From NCBI GenBank assembly GCA_009377475.1, contig WHTY01000021.1, forward strand, positions 1-57,476: DNA of 57,476 nt, written 5' to 3'. The translations under genes were made by a program, and so were the position numbers. Shown here one piece after another: positions 16,120-24,625 of this stretch. The notes under the pieces were generated by a model. That model ran no database searches, had not been told where the DNA came from, and worked only from the letters and a program-made list of their open reading frames with translations. Every line of letters starts with the position of its first letter. Within the stretch, counting starts at the first letter, position 1. The DNA is from Actinophytocola sp. Lineage in GTDB: Bacteria; Actinomycetota; Actinomycetes; Mycobacteriales; Pseudonocardiaceae.

Positions 16120-16992
16120 ATGAGTATCGTCAGCACCCTCACCCGCCGCACCCCGGAGCCCGACACCGCCATGAGCACCGACAGCACCGGCCAGCAGACA
16201 CCCATGCTCGACGTCCGTGGCCTGCGCAAGGTCTACACCAGCGCGAATCGTTCGGTGGAGGCGGTGCGCGACCTGACCTTCAGCATCGACCCCGGCGAGC
16301 TGGTCTGCCTCGTCGGGCCGTCCGGCTGCGGCAAGACCACGCTGCTGCGCTGCATCTCCGGCCTGCTGGAGACGACGTCCGACGAGGTCGTGCTGGAAGG
16401 CAAACGGGTATCCGGCCCGCCGGAGGGCATGGCCGTCGTGTTCCAGGAGTACGGCCGCAGTCTGTTCCCCTGGCTGACCGTGTGGCAGAACGTCGAGCTG
16501 CCGCTGAAGGAGAAGGGCCTCTGCCGTGCCGAGCGCAAGCGGCTCACCACCGAATCGCTGGCCGCCGTCGGGCTCGCCGACTTCCACTCCGCGCATCCGT
16601 GGCAGTTGTCCGGTGGCATGCAGCAGCGCGTCGCGATCGCCCGCGCGGTCGCCTACGAGCCGAACGTGCTGCTGATGGACGAGCCGTTTGCCGCCGTCGA
16701 CGCGCAGACGAGGGGCGAGCTGGAGGACCTCGTTCGCGCGCTGTGGGAGCGGCTCGGGGTGACCGTCCTGTTCGTCACCCACGACATCGACGAAGCCGTC
16801 TACCTCGGCCAGCGGGTCGTGGTGCTCTCCAGCTCCCCCACCGTGGTGCTGGAAGACGTCACCATCGACCTGCCCGCCGAGCGCGACCAGCTCACCACTC
16901 GCTCGCTGCCCCGCTTCACGGAGCTGCGCGCCCACGTCTACGCGCGGGTGCAGGAAGCGAAGGCCGGAGCGCAGTCCGTAGCGACGCCGTAA
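16120..16992 (+). CDS. ABC transporter ATP-binding protein (SsuB/TauB type)
   Basis: A 290-residue ATPase with Walker A GPSGCGKTT, Q-loop FQEYGRSLFPWLTV, signature LSGGMQQRVAIARA, Walker B VLLMDEPFAAVD and switch HDIDEA. The Q-loop segment is typical of nitrate/sulfonate transporters. The ATG at 16120 follows AGAGGA by four bases; a second ATG 51 bp on (MSTDSTG) is possible because the first 24 residues are poorly ordered. It sits 19 bp after the second permease and directly before the MFS gene. Confidence 0.88.
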   Translation: MSIVSTLTRRTPEPDTAMSTDSTGQQTPMLDVRGLRKVYTSANRSVEAVRDLTFSIDPGELVCLVGPSGCGKTTLLRCISGLLETTSDEVVLEGKRVSGPPEGMAVVFQEYGRSLFPWLTVWQNVELPLKEKGLCRAERKRLTTESLAAVGLADFHSAHPWQLSGGMQQRVAIARAVAYEPNVLLMDEPFAAVDAQTRGELEDLVRALWERLGVTVLFVTHDIDEAVYLGQRVVVLSSSPTVVLEDVTIDLPAERDQLTTRSLPRFTELRAHVYARVQEAKAGAQSVATP

Positions 16993-18212
16993 TGTCGGCG
17001 GGGATGTCCGCCGACACGACGTCAGCCCCGGAGCGAACCGTCCCGGTACGGCGCTGGCTGCTGCTCACGGCGGTGATACTGGTCGCGGTCAACCTGCGCG
17101 GGCCCATCGCCGCCGTCTCCCCCGTGCTGCTCGACCTGCGCGACGCGCTCGGGCTGAGCGCGGGTACCGCGTCGCTGCTGACGTCGGTCCCGGTGCTGTG
17201 CTTCTCAATCGCCGCACCCGCGGCCACGCTGCTGGCCGCCCGCACCGGCCCGGAACGCGCGATCAGCATCGGCCTCGTCGGGATCGCGGCAGGCACACTG
17301 GTCCGCTCGGCCGACGGGGCGCTCGCATTGCTGGTGGGCACCGTCGTCATCGGCGTGGCCATCACGATCGGCAACGTGCTGGTCCCGGTGGTCATCAAGC
17401 GGGACTTCGCCGACCGGATCGGTTCCGTCACCGGCCTCTACACCGCCGCGCTGGCGGGCGGGGCTGCCCTGACCGCAGCGCTCACCGCGCCGATCGCGGA
17501 CGACGCGGGGTGGCGACTCGCACTGGCGAGCTGGGGCGTGCTCGCCGTGCTCGCCCTGGCGGCGTGGCTGATCGCGCTGCCCGCCCGCACCCGTACCGTC
17601 CCCCAGCGAGCCACCGGCCGCGCCGCGTCCGTGTGGCCGCATCCGATCGCCTGGCTGCTCGCGCTGTTCCTGGGCTGTCAGTCGACGCTGTACTACGCGA
17701 TGACGGCGTGGCTGCCGACGATCCTCGTCGACACCGCAGGCACCAGCAGCACGATCGGCGGCGCCGCCATGTCGCTGTTCCAGCTGACGGGCATCGCGAC
17801 GACGTTGGTTATCCCGCCGCTGGCCACGCGGCTGACCGGGCAGCGCGGCCTCGCCCTGCTCGTGGCGGGGCTCTGGCTGCTATCGCTGTCCGGGCTGCTC
17901 ACCGCGCCCGGTGGCTGGCCAGTGTGGAGCGTGATCGCCGGTCTGGCCCAGGGCGCTGGCATCTCGCTGGCCTTCACGCTGGTGATCCTGCGGGCGCGCC
18001 GCGCGGAGTCGGTCGCGGCGCTGTCCGGCATCACCCAGGGCGCGGGTTACGCCCTCGGCGCGTCCGGCCCGTTCCTCATGGGGCTGCTGCTCGACGTCAC
18101 CGGCGGCTGGACGGTACCCCTGCTGGCGCTGCTCGGCACGGCCGTCGTGCTCGGCGCGGCGGGTCTCGCCGCGGGTCGCGGCGGTGTGCACGTCGACGCC
18201 CGCGCGAGTTGA
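16992..18212 (+). CDS. CynX/NimT-like MFS transporter
   Basis: A 406-residue protein with 12 hydrophobic segments. LRGPIAAVSPVLLDLRDALGLSAGTASLLTSVPVLCFSIAAP is the family start of CynX/NimT (cyanate and nitroimidazole) carriers. Its ATG overlaps the ATPase stop (TAATG), so it belongs to the SsuABC-like operon; an ATG at 17004 is an alternative. The combination of a high-affinity importer and a CynX-type carrier without an enzyme is unusual. The stop codon lies inside the palindromic element at 18208-18300. Confidence 0.85.
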   Translation: MSAGMSADTTSAPERTVPVRRWLLLTAVILVAVNLRGPIAAVSPVLLDLRDALGLSAGTASLLTSVPVLCFSIAAPAATLLAARTGPERAISIGLVGIAAGTLVRSADGALALLVGTVVIGVAITIGNVLVPVVIKRDFADRIGSVTGLYTAALAGGAALTAALTAPIADDAGWRLALASWGVLAVLALAAWLIALPARTRTVPQRATGRAASVWPHPIAWLLALFLGCQSTLYYAMTAWLPTILVDTAGTSSTIGGAAMSLFQLTGIATTLVIPPLATRLTGQRGLALLVAGLWLLSLSGLLTAPGGWPVWSVIAGLAQGAGISLAFTLVILRARRAESVAALSGITQGAGYALGASGPFLMGLLLDVTGGWTVPLLALLGTAVVLGAAGLAAGRGGVHVDARAS

Positions 18213-18300
18213 TCAACTACCTGCGCGCTGTGACCACGGAAGCCCGGGGCAAATCGGACACCAGCGTGGTCACAGCGCGCGGCAAGTTGATCGACTTCGC
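18208..18300. repeat. Palindromic ~92-bp element, copy C, filling a convergent gene junction
   Basis: It opens GTTGATCAACTACCTGCGCG and closes GTTGATCGACTTCGC. The inner arms GCGCGCTGTGACCACG (18223-18238) and its exact complement (18265-18280) form a 16-bp perfect stem with a 26-nt loop. It occupies the whole gap between the convergent MFS and patatin genes, supplies the MFS stop codon, and could act as a bidirectional terminator. Confidence 0.85.
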
Positions 18301-18307
18301 CGGGCCG

Positions 18308-21211
18308 TCAGGCGGGGCGGGCGGCTGCCTGGTCGGCGGCCTCCGGCGCGGCCGGTGCGGGCGGTGCCGCCTCCGGTGCGGGCGGTGCCGGGGCCGGTGC
18401 GGGCGCAGGAGCGGCGACCGGGTGCAGGACCCGCTCGCCGAGACGTCGTCCCAGCTCGGTGTAGGCGGAGAACTTCCCCTCGCCGAACCACTGGTCACCG
18501 GTGCTGTCGTGCGGGAACTCCGGGTGCTTCGCGGCGTACGCAAGGAGCGAGTACGGCAGCTCCGGCCACAGCAGCGCCTTCGCGATCACGATCCGGCCGG
18601 TCACCGCAGCCAGCCCGCTTTCGGGCGGGTAGATCACCGTGCCCCGGATGATGGGGTCCTGCACCAGCCGTTCGTTCAGTGCGCTGAGCGGATTCTCCGG
18701 CGGCAGGGCCGCGCCGCTACCCGGTTCGATGTCGCCCGGCCACGGGTGGTCCAGCTCGACCCGCACGCCGAGTTCGTGCTGCGCCAGCCGCAGTGCCTCG
18801 GCGAGCGCCGTTGCGGTCGGCGGCTTGTCCCCGCTCGCGTCGATGCAGTAGATCTTCGTGCAGCGGCGGCGGAACAACTCGACGAGGCCGAGGTTGTCGT
18901 AGTGCCCGCCGTCGGTGACATGCAGCAACCGGTCGTGGTGCGAGTAGCTGCCGAAGACCTCCTTGAGCAGGTACGGCAGCCGCCGAGCACTCGGCAACGG
19001 CTGCCGCTCCCACCCGCCGCCGGAGCGCGCCTCGGCGTGGAGGTAGCCGGGATTGGGCAGCCAGGTGCCCAGCCGTGCGCCGGACACCGCGAGCAGCACC
19101 TGGTACCAACGCGCCGCCCTGCCCATGGCCGAGGCGAACGCCGCGCCACTGATCGCGACCGCGCCCTGCACCGTCAGGTCGCGCTTGAGGTGGATGCGGT
19201 CCTTCAACGCGACCTCGAGTGGCGACGTCGCGGTCCAGCCGATGTCCGGCCCGCCGACCCAGTCGGCGCTCATCGTGTACGAGACGCAGTTCAAGCCTGG
19301 CGGTGTACGCGACTCCCCTGTCAGCTGCGCGGCAGCCGCGAAGATCACCTGCGGGAACCGCATTCCCTCCTCGACCGCGCCGTACGTCGACAGCCGAGTC
19401 AGCTCCGTGTTTCGGTACGGCACCGCGACCACCCTGTTGTCCTTGCGGCACACGACACGCACCGCGAACGTGCGCGCGAGGCGTGCCCGGTAGAACGGGT
19501 GCAGACTCAGCGACGTCTCGTCGAACCCGAGGCCGATCGCCAGCAGCAGCACGCCGACGACGATCGCCGTCCACAGCGCGGCGTCACCGCTGACGGTGGC
19601 CGACCCGGCGAACAGCAACAGCCACGCCGCGCCGAGCACACCGATGGTGAGGACGACGAACACGCGTTGCAGCAGGCCGCTCGGCGCCGCCCCGGTGACG
19701 GTGTCGCCCTTGTCGCGCTTGTCGCGCTTGCGGAACCATCCGGTGATCCGCGTCCGGTGCTTCCACAGGATCGACCCGAGGGTGGCGACGTAGGTCAGCA
19801 CCACGGTGCCGATCGGGCCGCCGACCGCGATCGCCATCTCGCGGTCGGCCAGGATCCAGTCCGCCACGCCGATGAGGCTGGGAATGACGACGGTGAGTGC
19901 GCCGACGACCAGGGCGATGCCGGTCAGCGCGCGTGCCGCCCGCCCGGCCAGCTGCCCCTCGTTGGTCCGAGGCTGGCGTTGCCAGTACTGCGAAAGCAGG
20001 AAGACGACCACGACCAACGCCCCGAGCAGGTACAACGCGCCCATGCGCGGCTGCGGGAAGACGTCGCCGAGCGGCGTGAGCGGCACGCTCCGGTAGAACC
20101 ACCCTGCCAGCACGCCGAACACGACGGCAGGCGCGAACAGCAGGAACAGCGACAGCAACAGTCCGCGCGCCAGCACGCCAAGGGCGGTGACCATCTCCCA
20201 CGGCGTGTCGGCGAGGTACGCCAAGTGCCGCCGGACGTGGTTCTCCTCGGCGCTGCCGTGCTGGTACGCCTCTTCCGGCTTACGCCGCGGCTCGATGTCG
20301 GCATCGCGGTCGGTGAAGCGGTCGTCGTGGACGGCACTAGTCAGCGCCTGTTGCAGCGCGCCAGCGGTGTAGCCGCCGCCGGACACCGACACCAGGTACT
20401 TCGCGCCGAGCAGCTCGGACCGCAACGTCTGGAGCCCGCCCATGGCGACGCTCGCCGCGCGGATACCGCCGCCGGACAGGCAGAAGCCCACGGTGTCGTC
20501 GCCCTGCGCGAAGCGGTTACTGATGTCGGCGACGTCGACCCCCGGCACCCGGTATCCGGCGCGCCATCGCGCGGCGCCGCCGCTGGCCGTCGTCGTCTCG
20601 CGCACGGCAAGCGGATCGTCCAGTTCCAGCGGCTCACCGGGCTGGACGTCGTCCGCGCGCAGCGTGGCGATCCGCGACTGAGATGGCAGCAGTGCCCGCT
20701 TGAGCACCACGACGACGCCGGCCAGCGCGACCACCGCGGCGGGCAGCAGCGCGGCGAACTTGAGCACGGCCGCCGCCGTGGCGACGTCGAGCAGCCACGT
20801 GGGCCCGGCAGTCAGCAGCAGGACATTCTCGACGACGTCCGCCGCGATGACGACGACCGCCGCCACCAGGGCGAATCGCACGATGCGACGTCCGCGTGGC
20901 GTGCTGGCGACCCATCGCGCCGCGGTCGTGCCGAGCAGCAGCCCTGCGCCATAACAGGCGATGAACGCGAAGTCCCACCAGAGGGCCGTCGTGACGCCGT
21001 CGGGCAGCGGCAGTGGCTGGTCGCTGCCGCTGAGCTCGATGGCGATGATGTCCACGCGCGGCGCGACCGCCACGTAGAGCCACCATCCCGCGACTGGCAC
21101 CACGAGCGCGGCGAGTGCCGTGATGACGGCGGCCGCTCTGCCGGGGACGCGACGCTGTCGCGGGCCGGTTTCGTGCCAGTTCGGCCGCGGCGGCTGGCTG
21201 TCTCGGTCCAT
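18308..21211 (-). CDS. Polytopic membrane patatin-like phospholipase
   Basis: A 967-residue protein. Four N-terminal hydrophobic segments (about 25-50, 75-95, 110-135, 152-170) lead into the patatin domain. That domain has the oxyanion loop LSGGGIRA (246-251) and the nucleophile in SVSGGG (S277). Six further hydrophobic segments (about 345-562) follow, and only then the catalytic aspartate in TDGGHYDN (D765). The catalytic dyad is thus split by a membrane module. The C-terminus is Pro/Ala-rich. It likely hydrolyses acyl lipids at the membrane. The ATG at 21211 follows AGGAGG; an upstream in-frame start at 21247 overlaps this site. It is monocistronic and converges on the MFS gene. Confidence 0.82.
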   Translation of the reverse strand: MDRDSQPPRPNWHETGPRQRRVPGRAAAVITALAALVVPVAGWWLYVAVAPRVDIIAIELSGSDQPLPLPDGVTTALWWDFAFIACYGAGLLLGTTAARWVASTPRGRRIVRFALVAAVVVIAADVVENVLLLTAGPTWLLDVATAAAVLKFAALLPAAVVALAGVVVVLKRALLPSQSRIATLRADDVQPGEPLELDDPLAVRETTTASGGAARWRAGYRVPGVDVADISNRFAQGDDTVGFCLSGGGIRAASVAMGGLQTLRSELLGAKYLVSVSGGGYTAGALQQALTSAVHDDRFTDRDADIEPRRKPEEAYQHGSAEENHVRRHLAYLADTPWEMVTALGVLARGLLLSLFLLFAPAVVFGVLAGWFYRSVPLTPLGDVFPQPRMGALYLLGALVVVVFLLSQYWQRQPRTNEGQLAGRAARALTGIALVVGALTVVIPSLIGVADWILADREMAIAVGGPIGTVVLTYVATLGSILWKHRTRITGWFRKRDKRDKGDTVTGAAPSGLLQRVFVVLTIGVLGAAWLLLFAGSATVSGDAALWTAIVVGVLLLAIGLGFDETSLSLHPFYRARLARTFAVRVVCRKDNRVVAVPYRNTELTRLSTYGAVEEGMRFPQVIFAAAAQLTGESRTPPGLNCVSYTMSADWVGGPDIGWTATSPLEVALKDRIHLKRDLTVQGAVAISGAAFASAMGRAARWYQVLLAVSGARLGTWLPNPGYLHAEARSGGGWERQPLPSARRLPYLLKEVFGSYSHHDRLLHVTDGGHYDNLGLVELFRRRCTKIYCIDASGDKPPTATALAEALRLAQHELGVRVELDHPWPGDIEPGSGAALPPENPLSALNERLVQDPIIRGTVIYPPESGLAAVTGRIVIAKALLWPELPYSLLAYAAKHPEFPHDSTGDQWFGEGKFSAYTELGRRLGERVLHPVAAPAPAPAPAPPAPEAAPPAPAAPEAADQAAARPA

Positions 21212-21322
21212 GGCTGCCTCCTTTGGCACCACTCCCGGACCAAGCATGACGCTCGGTATTCACACCGGAGTCGCCTTCCGCCTGCGATTGGTTACCGCCC
21301 GACACCAATCCGTGACGTGCCG

Positions 21323-22291
21323 CTAGGCCACGCGGTTCGGCGGTTCGCGCCCCGCCAGGTACGCCGCGAGGTTGTCCAGCACGAGCATCCCCATCGCGCT
21401 GCGGGTCTCGACGGTCGCGCTGCCAAGGTGCGGCAGCAGCACGACGTTGTCCAGGGCCCGCAGCTCGGCGGGGGCGTCCGGTTCGTTCTCGTAGACGTCA
21501 AGGCCTGCTCCTGCGATGGTGCCGTCCGCCAGCGCATCAGCGAGGGCGTGCTCGTCGACGACGTCGCCGCGCGCGGTGTTGATCAGGAACGCGGTGGGCT
21601 TCATGCGCTTGAGCCGGGTGGCGTCGATGAGGTGGCGGTTGGCGGGACGTCCTGGCACATGCACCGAGACGACGTCGGCCGTCGCCAGGACGTCGTCGAT
21701 CGAGTCGAGCTGGGTGGCGTCGGGGACGCCGTCGACCGCGACGTTGTCCTTGTTGTCGTGGAACACCACCGGCATGTCGAAGCCGTGCCGCGCGCGGCGG
21801 GCGAGGGCAGCGCCGATGCGGCCCATGCCGAGGATGCCGATCGTCTTGCCGGTGACCTCGGTGCCGAGCAGATGGGTCGGCCGCCAGCCGGTCCACGCGC
21901 CCGCGCGCAGCTCCCGCTCCCCCTCGCCCGCGCGCCGCGACACCATCAGCAGCAGCGTCATGGCGATGTCGGCGGTGGCGTCGGACAGCACGCCCGGGGT
22001 GTTGCTCACGACGACACCAGCGCGTGCGGCGGCATCGACGTCGATGTGGTGGTAGCCGACGCCGAAGTTGCCAAGGAACCGGGTACGGATCGGCGGCTGG
22101 AACAGCTCGGCTGGCATGCGGTCGGACACGGTGGGCAGCACGACGTCTGCCTGCTGGAGCGCGTCGCGGAGGCCGTCAGGGCCGAGCGGGACGTCGTCGG
22201 CGTTGAGCCGTACCGACGGGTAGCGCCTGCGCAGTTCGGCTTCCACCGGCTCCGGCCATTTCCTGGTCACGACGATCACGGGGTCAGACAC
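21323..22291 (-). CDS. D-2-hydroxyacid dehydrogenase (glyoxylate/hydroxypyruvate reductase-like)
   Basis: A 322-residue NAD(P)-dependent dehydrogenase. It shows the NAD-binding GMGRIG turn in TIGILGMGRIGAALARRA, the catalytic arginine in INTARGDVVDE, the glutamate in LDVYENEP and the histidine in LLPHLGSAT. The N-terminal FGVGYHHIDVDAA segment and size suit glyoxylate/hydroxypyruvate reductases. I choose the GTG at 22291 (MSDPVIVVTR), with GGAG just upstream; a GTG three codons earlier is possible. It is monocistronic, 111 bp downstream of the patatin gene start and divergent from a hydrolase remnant. Confidence 0.85.
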   Translation of the reverse strand: MSDPVIVVTRKWPEPVEAELRRRYPSVRLNADDVPLGPDGLRDALQQADVVLPTVSDRMPAELFQPPIRTRFLGNFGVGYHHIDVDAAARAGVVVSNTPGVLSDATADIAMTLLLMVSRRAGEGERELRAGAWTGWRPTHLLGTEVTGKTIGILGMGRIGAALARRARHGFDMPVVFHDNKDNVAVDGVPDATQLDSIDDVLATADVVSVHVPGRPANRHLIDATRLKRMKPTAFLINTARGDVVDEHALADALADGTIAGAGLDVYENEPDAPAELRALDNVVLLPHLGSATVETRSAMGMLVLDNLAAYLAGREPPNRVA

Positions 22292-22359
22292 GCGCTCCAC
22301 GATGCCACGGCAGCGCGGCAATGGCACCGACACCGGTCGGGCATAGCCCGCAGACACGA

Positions 22360-22663
22360 ACAACCGCGCCGGTTTCGTGCCGGACGGCGAACTCCGCTAC
22401 GCCCAGACGTCGCTCAAGCTGGTGCACGCGATGCCCGCCGCGCTGCGACCGGGCGTCATGCGGCTGGCGCGTACGGGTATCGGGCGAGCGCGACGGTAGC
22501 GTGGGGCGACAAGGACCGGCTGCTGCTGTACCGGCGGCAGTCGGCGCGGGCCAAGGCGGCGTTGCCGGACGCGTGGCACGTGGCGATCGACGCGGGCCAT
22601 GTCCCGTTTCACGACGCGCCGGACGCGGTCGCCGACGTCATCCGGTCCACCGCGAAGGCGTGA
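22360..22663 (+). pseudogene. Truncated and frameshifted alpha/beta hydrolase remnant
   Basis: One frame (about 22371-22499) reads GFVPDGELRYAQTSLKLVHAMP, and another then reads ASATVAWGDKDRLL followed by HVAIDAGHVPFHDAPDAVADVI, ending TGA at 22661-22663. The second part is the typical C-terminal block of alpha/beta hydrolases, with the acid in WGDKD and the catalytic histidine in GHVPF. The switch of frame near 22470-22480 and the missing nucleophile elbow mark it as a pseudogene. The next gene starts 15 bp later. Confidence 0.6.
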
Positions 22664-22677
22664 CGTCGGGAGCGGCC

Positions 22678-24138
22678 ATGCGCAGCGTGCACATCGCGAT
22701 CATCGGGGCTGGCTTCTCCGGGCTCGGCATGGCCATCCGGCTGAAGCAGGCAAGCATCGACGACTTCGTGCTGGTGGAGCGCGCCGACGACATCGGCGGC
22801 ACGTGGCGCGACAACAGCTACCCCGGCTGTGCGGTCGACGTCCAGTCGCACCTTTACTCGTACTCGTTCGCGCCGAACCCGGACTGGTCGCAGGTCTACG
22901 CGCCGAACACCGAGATCTGGGACTACATCAAGCGGGTCAGCGCCGAGCACGACGTCAACCGGCACGTGCTGCTCAATACCGAGCTGCGCGGCGGCACCTG
23001 GGACGACGCGGCGGCGCGGTGGCGGCTGTCGACGTCGAACGGCGACATCGCAGCGCGGTTCGTCGTCTCGGCGATGGGGCCGCTGAGCAACCCGTCGATC
23101 CCGGACATCCCCGGGCTGGACCGGTTCACCGGCACGGTCTTCCACTCCGCGCGGTGGGACCACGACCACGACCTGACCGGCGAGCGGGTCGGCGTCATTG
23201 GCACCGGGTCGTCGGCGGCGCAGTTCGTACCGGAGATCCAGCCGAGGGTGGGGCGGCTGACGCTGTTCCAGCGCACGCCGCACTGGACGTTCCCGCGCAT
23301 GAACCGGCGCATCACCGGGCTGGAGCGGGCGGCCTACCGGCGGTCCCCCGCGCTGCAACGGCTGGTGCGGGCGCGACAGTACTACTACCGCGAGCTGATC
23401 GGGACGCTGTTGCAGCGGCCGAGGATCGTGGAGGCGGTGGCGCGGCTCCGGCTGCGTACGCAGGTCCGCGACCGGGAGCTGCGCGCCAAACTCACCCCGG
23501 ACTACCGCATCGGGTGTAAGCGCGTCATCGTCACCGACGACTTCCATCCCGCGCTGACCAGGCCGAACGTCGACGTCGTGGCCGAGAAGATCACGGAGGT
23601 CACGCCGGACGGTGTGCTGACCTCGGACGGCGTCGAGTACGAGTTGGACACGCTGATCCTCGGCACCGGGTTCGAGGTCATGCCGGTCGCCGATCCGCTG
23701 CGGGGCCGCGACGGTGACACACTCACCGAACGCTGGCGCGACGGCCGGTCGGCGTACCTGGGCACGACCGTCGCCGAGTTCCCGAACTACTTCATGCTGG
23801 TCGGCCCGAACACGGCGACCGGCCACACGTCGGTGCTGCTGTACGCGGAGCCGCAGATCGAGTACGTCACGCAGGCCATCCAGCACGCCGCGCGGCACGA
23901 CGTCGCCGCCGTCGAGGTGCGGCAGGAGGCACAGGACGTCTACAACGCCGACGTCCGCGCCCGGCTGCGGGACACGGTGTGGCTGACCGGCGGCTGCGAC
24001 AGCTGGTACCTGGACGAGCCGAGTGGGAGTTCGGTGCTGTGGCCCGGCCACACCGGGCGGTTCCAGCGCGCGTTGGCGCGGTTCGACCACGAGAACTACG
24101 TGCTGCGCCGCGCGCAGGACGACGTCGCAGAGCCGTAG
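22678..24138 (+). CDS. Flavin-containing Baeyer-Villiger-type monooxygenase
   Basis: A 486-residue class B flavoprotein monooxygenase. It has the FAD-binding GAGFSG (10-15), DIGGTWRDNSYPG, the Baeyer-Villiger fingerprint FTGTVFHSARWD (F150, G152, H156, W160, D161), the NADPH site GTGSSAAQ (175-182) and a late ILGTGFE. It inserts oxygen into a ketone or aldehyde, or oxidises a soft nucleophile; the substrate is not predictable. The ATG at 22678 has GGGAG ten bases upstream. It follows the hydrolase remnant closely, and esterases often accompany BVMOs to cleave the product ester, which may explain the former pairing. Confidence 0.87.
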   Translation: MRSVHIAIIGAGFSGLGMAIRLKQASIDDFVLVERADDIGGTWRDNSYPGCAVDVQSHLYSYSFAPNPDWSQVYAPNTEIWDYIKRVSAEHDVNRHVLLNTELRGGTWDDAAARWRLSTSNGDIAARFVVSAMGPLSNPSIPDIPGLDRFTGTVFHSARWDHDHDLTGERVGVIGTGSSAAQFVPEIQPRVGRLTLFQRTPHWTFPRMNRRITGLERAAYRRSPALQRLVRARQYYYRELIGTLLQRPRIVEAVARLRLRTQVRDRELRAKLTPDYRIGCKRVIVTDDFHPALTRPNVDVVAEKITEVTPDGVLTSDGVEYELDTLILGTGFEVMPVADPLRGRDGDTLTERWRDGRSAYLGTTVAEFPNYFMLVGPNTATGHTSVLLYAEPQIEYVTQAIQHAARHDVAAVEVRQEAQDVYNADVRARLRDTVWLTGGCDSWYLDEPSGSSVLWPGHTGRFQRALARFDHENYVLRRAQDDVAEP

Positions 24139-24297
24139 CGGCCGGGGCCAATCCGATCCGCCCCATGGCTCCGAATACGTAACAAAGTACGTAGCTTTCC
24201 GGGTACGAAACGGGACTGGTTAAGACACGCTGGAAACGTGGTCGCGGCTGACTGCGACAGGTAGCCAGATGGTTCCCACGACACCGAGGCAGGCGAT

Positions 24298-24474
24298 ATG
24301 GACATCACACCGGACCGCCCCGCAACCGAACACCTGCAGCGCATGGTGTGGCAGGCGTGGCTGCAGCTCAAGCAGGCTCGGTTGGACTGCGACATCACCG
24401 CGATGCTGGAGGCCGAAGGCGAGATGAACATCCTGCTGGACCAGCTCGCGGCGCGGAAGCTGGCCGCGGCGTAG
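24298..24474 (+). CDS. Small conserved-looking protein of unknown function (58 aa)
   Basis: The frame MDITPDRPATEHLQRMVWQAWLQLKQ continues to KLAAA and TAG at 24472-24474. It is acidic-amphipathic, predicted all-helical, with no membrane segment. The upstream GAGGCAGG sits at a workable distance from the ATG. It has its own 159-bp upstream region with two TACGTA palindromes (24176-24181 and 24188-24193), which suggests independent regulation. I do not recognise a family. Confidence 0.5.
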   Translation: MDITPDRPATEHLQRMVWQAWLQLKQARLDCDITAMLEAEGEMNILLDQLAARKLAAA

Positions 24475-24483
24475 CGGCCACCC

Positions 24484-24522
24484 GCGAGTCGCACCTTATT
24501 TGTCGCGAGTCGCACCTTTGCC
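24484..24522. repeat. Pair of ~21-nt degenerate phrases (locus 3)
   Basis: GCGAGTCGCACCTTATTTGT is followed at once by GCGAGTCGCACCTTTGCC. This is the same phrase family as at 9731 and 49805. It ends exactly where the left 61-bp direct repeat begins. Confidence 0.6.
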
Positions 24523-24582
24523 GAGTGACGGCTACGGGATCAGCCCGGCGCGGCGACACTCCGCGATGAGCGCGAGCCGGCA
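24522..24582. repeat. Left 61-bp direct repeat flanking the Fic cassette
   Basis: It is identical to 26006-26066 except for one base (A at 24558, G at 26042). Read on the minus strand it encodes RLALIAECRRAGLIP and a TAG stop, the last residues of the LuxR-type gene at 26018. The single difference is synonymous (TGT/TGC for Cys). Confidence 0.9.
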
Positions 24583-24625
24583 GTTACACTTGGTGATAGG
24601 CCTATGGACCGAGGCGCACGCGACA

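Noticed and set aside
17198..22663. A 1821-codon open plus-strand frame
   Set aside because: It runs through the MFS gene out of frame and antisense to the patatin and dehydrogenase genes. It reads as Arg/Asp/Gly-rich low-complexity sequence, as expected opposite high-GC genes. Only its last ~70 codons resemble a protein, and these are listed as the hydrolase remnant.
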